From: Euborellia annulipes
Taxonomy: Eukaryota > Arthropoda > Insecta > Dermaptera > Anisolabididae
Reading direction: 5' to 3'
DNA length: 64,000 nucleotides
Assembly: GCA_023213315.1 (NCBI GenBank)
Contig: JAKCPI010014921.1
Coordinates: 22,963-86,962, forward strand
Position numbers and translations under genes: made by a program. Below the pieces are notes generated by a model, which was not told where the DNA came from, made no database searches, and saw only the letters and a program-made list of their open reading frames with translations. Positions 43,831 to 54,799 of this stretch are shown in pieces (position 1 is the first letter of the stretch; each line of letters opens with the position of its first letter).

Positions 43831-44054
43831 TTATTTTTCAGGAGAGCCAAAAACCATTTCATTTTCACTATTAGAGCCACTGTTAAACACTTTTCGTGCT
43901 GAAACCTTTCGAACTGCAAAATTTGAATTACGCTCTTACCCAGTTCAGGGTATAAGAAATATTTTTCAACAGAAAATACAAAAAAATAATTTTCGGAAAT
44001 AAGTGGAGTTAGGCACTTTTCTACTGAGAGCGTCGATATTATTGATACCGGGTA

Positions 44055-44850
44055 GGCAGCCAGAATTAGAAATAAAACAATTTTATTTCAATCTGCTCAT
44101 CGGACCCGAAAATAAGCTTTTAATCAAAATAGGCCATTATTGATGTACTTTTTCAGTTTTTTTCCATTTTCTCAAAATTCGCTCTAACGATTTTGATTAA
44201 AATTCAAAAATCAATTATTTTTAAGATGCTCTTTCAATTGTATATTTTCATTTTGACCTCCAAATTGTTTGAAGCACACTTTACTCTTGTACTTCATAGG
44301 AAAGTTAGGAGAAATGGTTGCCATGGTAATGAAATATAAATATTATCGCATGTTTATAAATTTTACATCTTGAATTCGAAAATACCGGCGGAAACTAAAT
44401 ATATCTCGACACAAAAAAATCTGGTGTGACAAGCACAAACCCAACTTTCGATTACCGAATGTAAGAGAAAGTTGTGTGCTGTGCGACCAGTAACACCAGA
44501 TTTTTTTACGTACTCCTATCTCTTTATATATGTTAATATATAGAGAGAGAAAATCTGAAAAAGTACATCAGTAACTAGTACCTTTTGGCCGATTTTGTTT
44601 AAAAGCTTATTTTCACTCTTCTGAGTGATGTCTAACTTAATTATAATAAAATTTTAGCCCGGTAGCTCAATTCCTTCATGCTTTAAATTGAACACAGAGA
44701 CAGACAGACAGACCATGTCGCGAAAACCACTTTTTTTTGGATTCATGGTACCTTAAAGCATGTATATCCATCAAAATCACGACATCGAATTTTTGACATA
44801 AATCCAATACTTTATATATTAACATATATAGAGGTAAGAAAAAGTAAAAA
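44055..44850. repeat. Two HP1 fragments head to head
   Basis: 44100-44510 is a minus-strand HP1 part ending in the 5' hairpin (CAACTTTCGATTACCGAATG / GTAAGAGAAAGTTGTGTGCT, ACACCAGATTTTTT). 44540-44850 is a plus-strand 3' part (CATCAGTAACTAGTACCTTT to AGAGGTAAGAAAAAGTA). Confidence 0.75.
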
Positions 44851-44938
44851 ATTGTCCTGATTTTCAAGTGATTAAAATAATATTTATTTAATTAATAAAA
44901 GCAAAAATTTTATTAATAATTGTGCTTTGCTGTTTACG

Positions 44939-45343
44939 CAGTGGCGGCGCGTCCACTAGGCAAACTAGTCGGCCGCCTAGGGCGGCAACCTGGAGAGGGC
45001 GGCAAAAAGGGAAAAATAAATAAAAAAAATTTTGGTTCCGCAAGCGGCACACGGGAAAAAATTTCGGTCCCGGGGGCGGCAAAATTTTGTGTCTCTTAAA
45101 AAAAAAAGGTAAAATATTTTCCCGGATGGGAAAAAATTTTGGTTCCGCGCAAGAGAAAATGTTCCGCGGGCGGCACACGGGAAAAAATTTTGGTTCCGCA
45201 AAAAAAAAAAGCAGAAAAATTTTTGAGATCGGGGAAAATTTTAAGGAGGGGGCGGCAAATTAAATTTTTAAAGTTTTTTGGGGTGGGGGGGGCGCAAAAA
45301 AAATATCTTGCCTAGGGCGGCAGAATAGCTTGCGCCGGCCCTG
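44939..45343. mobile_element. hAT-type MITE with 8-bp TSD
   Basis: Termini CAGTGGCGGCGCG and CGCCGGCCCTG, extended by CTAGGGCGGC on both sides, are flanked by the exact duplication TGTTTACG (44931-44938 and 45344-45351). The interior repeats AAAAAATTTTGGTTCCGC. The same wording appears in 63177-63862, so the two families share interiors. Minus-strand open frames here are repeat artefacts. Confidence 0.92.
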
Positions 45344-45593
45344 TGTTTACGATTGACTAGAAAATATATTTGAGAAATAAATATTTCAACAAGTAATTAA
45401 GAAAGGAAATTTGGATTATTAAAACAATAATAAAAAAAAATTTATTTAATTTAAATTGTCATATCTAGTTGTTAAAATATTAACGTTGAATAAGATATTT
45501 AAATTAGACAAAAAAAAAAATAGATATAGTCCTTATAATAAAATTGAAAAAAATAGATTTAATAATAATTAATTATATTTTCTTTTGTTTCAG

Positions 45594-45772
45594 CATCTCT
45601 TGATGTGTTACTTGGCAACGGGTCAAAATCAGCTAAAACAAATCAACATGCAACTGAGGGAGCATCAAAAAGAAGCGAAATCTCAACACGTATCTTTGTC
45701 ATATAAGCATCGACCTTGTCGCCCGAGCATCCCCATCTAAGTGCACTCCGAGGGTCTCTCTCTCTGCACTAT
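45594..45772 (+). repeat. Exon-like module H, copy 1
   Basis: TATTTTCTTTTGTTTCAG in front, GTAAGT behind. About 95 percent identical to copy 2 (51126-51308), and an inverted copy 3 is at 61375-61459. A 48-codon frame from the first base, containing QLREHQKEAKSQH, is open in copies 1 and 2. Most differences between them change residues and copy 3 has a stop at codon 16, so coding is doubtful. Confidence 0.65.
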
Positions 45773-45992
45773 GTAAGTCTTGACAATAAAATTTTTTCAA
45801 TTTATCTCATCATTTCCTGGGTAAGTCATTCTTTTAAAATCTCTTATAGGCCAAAAGAAATCCTCCCTCATTTTATTTCTAATTCTCTTTGAGAATATTA
45901 TAACTTAGAATAATAATAATAAAAAATTATCTCCTTTTTATATTAGGTCTATAGAAATGATTGGTAGGGCAATGAGAAAATTCTTTCTATTC

Positions 45993-46550
45993 GGGGCTGT
46001 GTTTTAAGGTAGAGAGTTATTTAAAAAATTCTTTCGCTTCGAATTTATCCCAAATATTTAAATAAATACAAAAAATGGCACTTAAAAGTATTTTATTTTA
46101 TTAGGGGTGTGTTTTAAGGGTGAGTAATTAAAGGGAGTCTTTTAAAAATTATTTTCCTTCGAATTTATCCCTAATAAATAAATACATACAAAAAATAACA
46201 CTTGAAAGTATTATATTTATTTAGGGGTAAGTTTTAAGGGTGGGTAATTAAAGGGAGTCTTTTAAAAATTATTTTACTTCGTATTTATCCCTAATAAATA
46301 AATAAATACAACAAATAACACTAGGAAGTATTTTAATTTATTAGGGGTGAGTTTTAAGGGTGGGTAATTAAAGGGAGTCTTTTAAAAATTATTTCACTTC
46401 GAATTTATCCCTAATAAATAAATAAATACAATAAATAACACTAGGAAGTATTTTAATTTATTAGGGGTGAGTTTTTAAGGGTAGGTAAATAAAGGGAGTC
46501 TTTTAATATAGTTAATATAGTTAATAGTTATTTAATTTCGAATTTATTCC
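45993..46550. repeat. Minisatellite, about 119-bp unit, about 5 copies
   Basis: The unit begins TTAGGGGTGAGTTTTAAGGG, continues AATTAAAGGGAGTCTTTTAA and AATTTATCCCTAATAAATAA, and ends AACACT(A/T)GGAAGTATTTTAA. The inner copies are most alike. The duplicate locus at 51540-51590 has a single unit, so the array expanded after the duplication. Confidence 0.85.
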
Positions 46551-46611
46551 CATCAGAATAAAACCCCGTTAGTTTGCAAGTGAAAAGAATTTTTATAAAT
46601 AGAGAACTTAT

Positions 46612-46851
46612 TTGATAATTTTTTTTCTTGGGCGTTCAGAGAGGAATGCTATTTCTCTATCGATCGATGTCTGCTTGTTTGCTGGTTGCCTGTCTGTCAG
46701 TAGTATTCGAGACGAGACACGACTCAGTCATTTGGGATCCCCTCTCAATCGCTCTCTCTCTCTCGTGTGTTCAGTTTCATTTGTATTGTGTGTGCAAATA
46801 AAACGTTCATCCCCAAACTCGTTACTCCCCGTCTGGTCATCTTATTATTAC
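46612..46851 (+). repeat. Duplicated block with promoter- or LTR-like features
   Basis: Shared with 51662-51893. It contains TATTTCTCTATCGATCGATG, a TC-rich stretch, TCAGTC (initiator-like) and CAAATAAAACGTTCATCC (a poly-A-signal-like AATAAA). It could be an LTR relic or a promoter/terminal exon of the duplicated locus, and the sequence does not decide. Confidence 0.4.
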
Positions 46852-46919
46852 GGTAAATATCATATCTCATTTCCATAATGAATTAAATTTCTATTTTCAA
46901 TTTATTTTTTTTCTCTCTT

Positions 46920-48150
46920 AAAATATACTTATAAAATTATCCAATTTTTAAATACAACGTTATGATGAAGTCGTTTACCCCAGGTGGAGGGTGAGAAAGG
47001 GTGTAAATCACCCCTTCTAATAAACAAAACAGTAGTTTTTTTTTCAAAAACTAAATTTTAATAGAAAATTATTAATATATTATTTTTTATTTTTTACTTT
47101 TAAGCAAATGTATTACTTTCTATCCCTTGTCACCCACCCTCCACCCTTCTAACTGAGAATTTAGTTCTCCTATAATATTTAATAAGAAATTATTATTAAA
47201 TTAAATAAATGAAAATATAAATTCTTAAACTTTTATCTCTCGTCAATCGTATAGTAATAAGAGATTTTTAGAGGTGGAATTTTTTTTTCACTGTGTAAAT
47301 GGATTCTTTTCTTCAACAGTTTCTCTACTCGCCGCCTTTAATTACAAGTTTCATTAATTGGGAAGATTTTTTTTTTAAAGTGTTTTTACGCTATATACGG
47401 TCGAAATGACGAGGATATATTCCTGTTAGAATTTTTCCTATTTTTTTGTCATTATTCATTTTCCGTGCTATGGGTTTGTTTGTTTATCGTCTCCTTTTGA
47501 AATATTATAATTAAAATTAGAATTTTTACTCCAAATCATTCAGTTAATTTATTAAATTTTATTTTTTTTTAAATAATTTTTTTTTACTAGCTACGAACTT
47601 GATTTCTATGTATATTACTTTTTGTCTAATCTAATAAAAAAGATTTTTTCTCTTCGATCGGTAAGGTAGTGTAGTAATAGGGGTGTTTTTTTTTTTTTTT
47701 TTTTTTTTTTGGAGGTGGTGGCTTAAAATAGCCACTGATTCAAATATCTTTATATATAAATTTCTTTATCATTTAATTAAAAGAACAGACATTTTCAAAA
47801 TATCTTAATTTTTCTAATAAACTTCTCAATTATTCATCCATTTAACAATTAATAATTAAATATGTTAAGAGGGATGGAGGTGGCAAATTACTTGAATATA
47901 TACTCATCTATTCTTTTCTATAAAAATCCATAAAAATCACTCAATTTTCTTTTTTAAATAGAAAGATTTGTTAAAAAAAAAAATTATCAAAAAGAAACAA
48001 ACCCTTAAGAAAATTCAACAAAAACCAATTATACCTTTCAAATTAGAAACAAATCAAGTAGGCTACTTAATTAAAAAAAAATATTTTTTATTAATCCCCT
48101 ATCTGAATGACTTGAGGTAAAAATTATAATTTAAATTGTATTAATTCCCC
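46920..48150. other. Intermodule AT-rich sequence, shared with 53300-53665 and 56730-56900
   Basis: Blocks such as TTACTTTTTGTCTAATCTAA, TAGTAATAGGGGTGTTTTTT and GGAGGTGGTGG recur at 53330-53440, marking the left part of a segmental duplication. No gene. Confidence 0.6.
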
Positions 48151-48208
48151 ATTTGAAGCTAACTAAGCTAAGTATCCGAAAAACATACTAATATACTTTT
48201 ATAATAGA

Positions 48209-48929
48209 TTTTATAAAGTTTGCCCTAGATTGGGTGCCCTTTATAATAAATATTATGCAGTTATAGCTCCAGGTTGGATGCTATTTATGATTGATGATTT
48301 TCTGCTGGCTCCAGGTTGGGTACCAACTATGATGAATTTTCGTTTCCCGTTGCCAAATTGTCGTTGAAGATGGTTGATGGTGGGGGAAGGGTTCACACGC
48401 ACACACACCAAATGACAACACGAAATTTTTGATTTAACAATTATTAATTAACACGTAATTAGTTTAATTCTCCTTTAAAATGATACAGTAATAATATGAA
48501 TAACGATAAAAATGTATAACAGGTAACAAGTTGAAGAACGTAAAAAAATATTTTAATTAGAGAAAAAAAACTGGGTCATTAATTAACCAGAAAAAGTATT
48601 AATACATAAGGGTTATGTAATAATAAAAATATAATAATATTGACAAGGGCTGTCGAATTAATTTTGCAGGACGCAAAAATATTGTGAATAACCAATGCAA
48701 CTGTTCAGGACGAGAGTCACAAAGCAATTGAATTGTGCTCGTGTCGTTCGCATGAGGCGACGGAAATTTTATACAAAAGTTAAAAATACGTTAGAAAAAT
48801 TTTAGAGAAAATAAACGAATTTTCTACTTGAGAAAAATAAATGAATTAGATAAAATAAAAAAAATAAAAAATAATATTGAGAAATTAGAATTGGAAATAA
48901 AATAAAATTAAAATAATTAATTTGCCGGT
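48209..48929 (-). mobile_element. Possible LTR-type insertion
   Basis: It interrupts the K upstream block, which is continuous at 38265 and 56930, between two copies of ACTTTTATA (about 48200 and 48930). On the minus strand it begins TGTAACCGGC and later has TTGGTACCCAACCTGGAGC, which resembles a tRNA primer-binding site. A purine tract GGTGGGGGAAGGG is present on the plus strand. No coding sequence remains. LTR identity is an inference. Confidence 0.35.
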
Positions 48930-49202
48930 TACACTTTTATATTTAAACATGGGAAAGGAAAGGATTACGGGAAAATAAAACAATTATTTAATCAAATAAT
49001 CTTTATTAAATACTTAAAATATGATGATAGAAGACGATTAAAAAAAAAAAAAAAATATTTCTTTGTTTCAGAAGAGAGCAAATGCATCTGCGTCAAAATG
49101 GCCAGTCGATTGAACTCATCTCTCTGCAAAGTGCCTCTTCTCCAGTGCGATTCTGTTTGTGAGAATAAAACGTCACACGCACCCCCTCTCCACAATTAAA
49201 AG
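48930..49202 (+). repeat. Exon-like module K, copy 2
   Basis: Upstream block GGAAAGGATTACGGGAAAAT and TTTCTTTGTTTCAG, then the exon-like part 49072-49202 with CATCTGCGTCAAAATGGCCA, CGATTGAACTCATCTCTCTG and CACAATTAAAAG|GTACTT. Copies 1, 3 and 4 share one open frame (RLNSSLCK) that a deletion shifts in this copy. Confidence 0.7.
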
Positions 49203-49625
49203 GTACTTATAATTTGAATATTTCTCTTGAAGAAAGGGTTAACATTTTATTTTTATATTTTCTTTCTTAAAACATATTTATAAAATTATCCTTTGTCTTA
49301 AAACTTGAAACCAGAGGGTGTAATAGGGTGTACATCTTTAATTTCATTAATATTTTCCCTTAAATATAAGTGTAAAAAAATCGTTTATCAATATTATTTT
49401 TTATATTTTTGTAAACTCTTTTTTTCTTCACACAAACACATGAATCATATTTTTTTTTTTTTTTTTTTTATTTATTTCCCCTTTCGGCAGTTAGCCATTG
49501 GGATGAATCATATTTAATAAGAAAAAATAATAATTGTTATTTTTTAATCTTTATTGAATAATTAAAACTTATCTTAAGATAATCTATAACATAGGAAATA
49601 ATAATTAAATATTTCTTTGTTTCAG

Positions 49626-49807
49626 AAGAGAAAACAAAACATCCAAGTGCGTCATCTTCATTAGCAAATAATAAACTCATACGCAAATTATTATAATTTT
49701 ATAATTGTGAGTTGATAGAAAAAGCAAACGAAGTGTTTTAGTTGCATTCAGCTCGAGCCAGGAGCAAGTCGACTGAGAACAGTCTCTTACCTTGCGGTTG
49801 TTGAAAG
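49626..49807 (+). repeat. Exon-like module L (K-related start)
   Basis: TTTCTTTGTTTCAG in front with the same AAGAGA opening as K, then unrelated sequence, ending GTTGTTGAAAG|GTATTT. Stops occur in all frames. The upstream and downstream intron-like sequences also echo those around K. Confidence 0.5.
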
Positions 49808-50110
49808 GTATTTATTATTTGCATATTTCATTTTAATTTATTTTCTCACTCAAAACATACAGTAGTTAAATATTTTCATTTTTTTAAATGATGAAATAAA
49901 ATTGTGATAAGGGGTTGACATCTCCCGTTCTAATTAAAATAATATTACTAAAAAATAGTTAATCAATATTATTATTATTATTTTTTTTTTTTGTAAAATT
50001 TCTCCTTTCTGGCAAATTCTCTCTATCTTCTAGTTAACATACACACACACACACACGAATCTTATTTAGTAAGAAAAAATAATAATTTGTATCATTTTTA
50101 TTTCTTCCAG

Positions 50111-50221
50111 AAGGTGACTTTGCTAGAGGTCGCCTTCTCCCTTCATCATCAACCTAATCGCCAGAGTATCAGCATCTCAACACACATAGGGGCTGCCTCT
50201 CTCTCTCCCTATCTGCACCAG
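50111..50221 (+). repeat. Exon-like module M, copy 1
   Basis: ATTTCTTCCAG in front, GTAGAC behind. It contains GCTAGAGGTCGCCTTCTCCC, and an inverted copy with GCTAGAGGTCGACTTCTCCC lies at 62693-62780. Its 3' intron-like start (CCTGACAATTAATTTTT) resembles that after module H. Confidence 0.6.
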
Positions 50222-50333
50222 GTAGACCCTGACAATTAATTTTTTTTTTCAATTTATTATATTAATTCTCCCCCTCCCTTCCAATTTACGAAAATTAAAC
50301 AAAAACTATAGAATTTATTAAAACAATAATAAA

Positions 50334-50999
50334 AAATCTCGTGTGACTGGCGCATAGCACACAACTTTCTCTTACCTTCGGTAATCGAAAGTTGTGTACT
50401 GTGCTTGTCACACCAGATTTTTTGTGTCGACATGTATTTAGTTTCCGACAGTAGGGTACAATTGAATTCAAGATGTAAAATTTATAAGTATGGGAAAATA
50501 TTTATATTTTGATACCATGGCAACCATTTCTCCTATCTTTTCTATGGAGTACAAGAGTAAAGTGGTCTTCAGAAGATTTCAATCACAAAATGAGAATATA
50601 CATTTTATAGAGAATCTAAAAAAATAATTGATTTTTGAATTTAAAAAAAATCGTTGGAGCAAATTTTGAGAAAATCGAAAAAAACTGAAAAAGTGAATCA
50701 GTAAAGTGCTAGTACTCTTTGGTCGAATTTGTTCAAAAGCTTCGTGTCACGTCCCATGGGGGTGCCTAACTTAAATATAAAATTTCAACTTCCTAGCTCT
50801 TTTCGTTCTTGAGATATTTTGTTCACAGACACACACACAGACACACAGACAGACCATGTCGCGAAAACCACTTTTTTGGATTCAGGGGACCTCAAAACGT
50901 GAAGATCCATCAAAATCTCGACATCGAATTTTTGACATGAAACCAATACTTTCTCTCTCTATATATTAACATATATATAGAGGTACGAGAAAGTAAAAA
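50334..50999 (+). repeat. HP1 repeat, type copy with a definable empty site
   Basis: The best copy of the family. The 5' hairpin runs from ATCTCGTGTGACTGGCGC to CACACCAGATTTT (stems AACTTTC/GAAAGTT). A CA/CAGA tract lies at 50825-50853. The 3' hairpin is ACTTTCTCTCTCTATATATT / ATATATAGAGGTACGAGAAA. The duplicated locus at 45427-45460 (AAAACAATAATAAAAAAAAA) is the same site without the insertion, placing the ends at an A-run on both sides. No ORF, no tRNA head and no long terminal inverted repeats. Confidence 0.88.
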
Positions 51000-51125
51000 A
51001 CTTTATTCAATATCAATTTAAATTGTCATATCTAGTTGTTAAAATATTAACGTTGAATAAGATATTTAAAATAGTCAAATAAATAGATATTTAATAATCA
51101 TTAATTATATTTTCTTTTGTTTCAG

Positions 51126-51308
51126 TATCTCTTGATGTGTTACTTGGCTACGAGTCAAAGTCAGCTAAAACAAATCAACATGCAAATGAGGGAGCATCAA
51201 AAAGAAGCGAAATCTCAACACTTATCTTTGTCATATAAGCATCGACCTTGTCGCCCGAGCATCCCCATCTAAGCGCACCCCGAGGGTCTCTCTTTCTCTC
51301 TTCACTAG
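51126..51308 (+). repeat. Exon-like module H, copy 2
   Basis: ATTTTCTTTTGTTTCAG in front, GTAAGT behind. Nearly identical to copy 1, and the similarity continues beyond both splice-like sites (intron-like TTGTCATATCTAGTTGTTAA before and TTTATCTCATCATTTCCTGG after). The duplication therefore covers DNA, not a retrocopy of spliced RNA. Confidence 0.68.
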
Positions 51309-51659
51309 GTAAGTCCTGACAGTCAAATTTTTTCTATTTATCTCATCATTTCCTGGGAAAGGTCATTCATTCTCTCTCTCTTTTAAAATCTCTTATAGGC
51401 CTAAAGAAATTCTCCCTTCATACAATTTCTAATTCTGTATGAGAATATTCTAACTTAAAATAATAATTAAAAAATTATCTCCTTTCTATATTAGGTCTAT
51501 AGAAATGATTGGGAGGGCAATGCGTAAATTCTTTCTATATGGGGGTGAGTTTTGAGGGTGGGTAAATAAAGGGAGTCTTTTCATATAGTTATTTAATTTC
51601 GAATTAATTTCCAACTGATAAAACCCCGTTAGTTTGCGAGTGATTGGAATTTTTATAAA

Positions 51660-51893
51660 TAGAGAATTTATTTGATAATTTTTATTCTTGGGCGTTCAAA
51701 TAGCAATGCTATTTCTCTATCGATCGATGTCTGCTTGGTTGCTGGCTGCCTGCCTGTCAGGCGGTTTGTCTTTAAGTTTATTTGAGTCGAGACATGAGTC
51801 AGTCGTTTGGGCTTCTTTCTCAATCTCTCTCTCGTGTGTTTAGTTTTTTTTTTATCTTGTGTTATTTGTGCAAATAAGACGTTCATCCGCCTC
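51660..51893 (+). repeat. Duplicated block, second copy (see 46612)
   Basis: It repeats TATTTCTCTATCGATCGATG, TCAGTC(G/A)TTTGGG and GTGCAAATAAGACGTTCATC. The AATAAA of copy 1 is AATAAG here. It is cut at its right end by an HP1 fragment. Confidence 0.45.
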
Positions 51894-52136
51894 GTGTCAC
51901 GTCCCATGTGGGTGCCTAACTTAAATATAAAATTTCAACCCCCTAGCTCTTTTCGTTCTTGAGATATATTGTTCCACACACACACAGACAGACCATGTCG
52001 CGAAAACCAATTTTTTGGATTCAGGGGACCTCAAAACGTGTATATCCATCAAAATCTCGACATCGAATTTTTGACATGAATCCAATACTTTCTCTATATA
52101 TATTAACATTTATATAGAGGTAAGAGAAAGTAAAAA
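51894..52136 (+). repeat. HP1 repeat, 5'-truncated
   Basis: It starts at TCGTGTCACGTCCCATGTGG and runs to the 3' hairpin ending GGTAAGAGAAAGTAAAAA. 5' truncation with an intact 3' end recalls a retroposon, and other fragments in the window show the same bias. Confidence 0.8.
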
Positions 52137-52393
52137 TAATAGAAAAAAAGAATTGCTTTAATATTTATTTATTTTTGGAAACTCGGAGCCCAAATTGCTA
52201 TCACGAGTCGTCAGTCAGTTGCTTTCTTGTTGATCTTGGAGTCAGTTCGTTTGAAAGAATCCCTGAAAAGTGTTTAGCTTCTCTTATATTATATTACATA
52301 GGGTGTAATTGGGTTCACATCTTTCCTTCTCATTTTAATATATTAATATTTTTTCTTAAAAATTAGTGTAAAAAAATCGTTTATTAATATTAT

Positions 52394-53075
52394 TTTTACT
52401 TTCTCTTACCTATGTATATATGTAATATATATATAGAGAGAAAGTATTGGATTCATGTCAAAAATTCGATGTCGAGATTTTGATGGATCTTCACGTTTTG
52501 AGGTCCCCTGAATCCAAAAAAGTGGTTTTCGCGACATGGTCTGTCTGTGTGTGTGTGTGTGTGGGTGGGTGTGTGGGTGGGTGTGTGTTCAATTTTAAGC
52601 ATGAAGGAATTGAGCTAAGAGGTTGAAATTTTAATTTTAAGTTAGGCACCCCCTGAGACGTGACACGAAGCTTTTGAACAAAATCGGCCAAAAAGTACTA
52701 GTACTTTACTGATGCACTTTTCCAGTTTTTTTCGATTTTCTCTAAATTTGCTCCAACGATTTTTTTTAAAATTCAAAAATCAATTATTTTTTAGATCTTC
52801 AATAAAATGTATATTCTCATTTTGTGATTGAAATCTTCTGAAGACCACTTTACTCTTGTACTCCTTAGAAAAGATAGGAGAAATGGTTGCCATGGTAACA
52901 AAATATATATATATATTTTGCCATACTTATAAATTTTACATCTTGAATTCAATTGTACCCTACTGTCGGAAACTAAATACATGTCGACACAAAAAGTGAC
53001 AAGCACAGAACACAACTTTCGATTACCGAAGGTAAGAGAAAGTTGTGTGCTGTGCGCCAGTCACACCAGATTTTT
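52394..53075 (-). repeat. HP1 repeat, full length
   Basis: The 3' hairpin is at the left (TACTTTCTCTTACCTATGTA / TATATATAGAGAGAAAGTA) and the 5' hairpin at the right (TTTCGATTACCGAAGGTAAG ... CACACCAGATTTTTT). A TG/GGTG microsatellite lies at 52543-52588. Confidence 0.87.
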
Positions 53076-53668
53076 TTCTATTTAATTCTATGTTTAATTA
53101 TATATTGGGAATTTCGTTAGCTGGTCGGTCCCACCCTTATTTAAAAAATTCATGATTAAATTAAAATTTACTGTTTATTTTTTAAAACGAATTTTACTCT
53201 AATAAATATTTGAGAAAAATAATAACAAGTGATTGGCTTAATAAGTGAGAATCTTGAAATTGTTCATATTTCAATTTAAATATTTTTTCTCTATACTTGA
53301 TTAGTTTATAATAAAATTTGAAAGATATAATTACTTTTTGTCTAATCTAATAACAAAGATGTTTTCTCTTTTATCGGTAATGTAATTTAGTAATAGGGGT
53401 GTTTTTTTTTTTTTTTTTTTTGGAGGTGGTGGGTTAAAATAGCCTTTGAATGAAATAAATTATATAAAATTCTTTATCATTTAATTTAAAGAACGAACTA
53501 TTTCAAAATATCTGTTTTCTAAAAAAACTTCTCCATTCTTCTTCGTTTATCAATTAATTATGTCGAGAGGGATGGATGGGGCACATTACTTGAATATATA
53601 TTCTTATCTATTTTCTATAAAATTTTTCATAAAAATCACTCAATTTTTTTTTTTAAATAGAAAGATTC

Positions 53669-54725
53669 ATGCCGGGTTGCAAGAACGGTATTTAACGGTT
53701 CGTTAAACGCTTTTTGTCGTTTAAACCTTCCGCTAAATAATTTTGGGTTGCAAGAACGTATTTAAAGGTGATTGGTTCGTAAAAGCTGTCAATAAACTAA
53801 ATGCTGAAATTCGGACCTTAAAACTATAAAGTATCCACTAACCTGATTTGTTTCATTGAAATAAATAAGAATTTAGTGACTGTATTATCACGCGAGAGAG
53901 GTAGGATAGAAATACATTAATTTAATTGAGTTTTCTTTAGTTTCTGAAACGTATTAAGCGATATTATTAATTATTATAAATATTCATCTAATGAAGAGAA
54001 AAAGTGAGGTTATAGTATATTCCCAGTTTCTTTATAATTTAACATCTGAAAGTCAGAGCTACCAACGTATTTATTATTTTTATTTTACGATATTTAAATA
54101 TTTAAACATTTTTTGTTTTGTAACCTAATATTAACAATTAAAATTTAAAGAATACAAATATAAATACTATCAATAGTGAGGTTTAGTTTTCAGTACACAA
54201 ATAAAAAATACAATTTTTTTAAAAAATCATAAATAATTTAAAATTATTAAACGCTAAAATGTAAACCCTTCCAGGTACAAACCCGACACTGAGGAAGACA
54301 AGCTGGAAGCTGTCGAAACCTACATTGGTTTGTTAACCTTTAAAATAAATATGATTTTTAAAAAAATTGTATTTTTTATTTGTGTACTGAAAAGGCCTAA
54401 ACCTCACTATTGAATAATATCTGAGTACTCGGTGAGTCTACGTTTTGAATATAAATACTATTTTTATTTATTTTATAATTTTGGTACTATTATAAATTAT
54501 ACAATTTGACAATGCGCCCTTGCGGTCAAATGGGCCAACTACATAGAGAGCTGTCATTTTCGGTGGCCCAATCGTTTTGCATCTATCTATATATCTTAAC
54601 AGTAGGGAATAGTTAACGGTTCCTTTAAAGTTGCTTTAGCAACAGCCTATAATTTTAAAGCCCAAAGCGATGTTTACTAACAGACTTTTAAATGTTTACA
54701 GAACTGTTTTCTTGCAACCCGGCAT
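53669..54725. mobile_element. Foldback/MITE with ATGCCGGGTTGCAAGAA termini and a nested element
   Basis: Terminal inverted repeats ATGCCGGGTTGCAAGAA and TTCTTGCAACCCGGCAT bound 1057 bp. Subterminal blocks (ACGGTATTTAACGGTTCG, and later GGGAATAGTTAACGGTTCC) repeat. Nested at 54174-54410 is another palindrome (GTTTTCAGTACACAAATAAA / TTTATTTGTGTACTGAAA) with a decayed hammerhead-like motif at 54285-54330 (CTGAGGA, stem II GACA.GCT/AGCTGTC, GAAACC). Superfamily unassigned; no TSD seen. Confidence 0.72.
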
Positions 54726-54799
54726 CAGGCTTATTTTTACAGGGTCTTTTTCTAAAATATTTGATGATTTTTTCAATTTTTTTTGGGAAAAAAAAAAAT

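Noticed and set aside
45993..46550. CRISPR-like repeat array
   Set aside because: Units are contiguous 119-bp tandem repeats without spacers, in a eukaryotic context with introns and MITEs.
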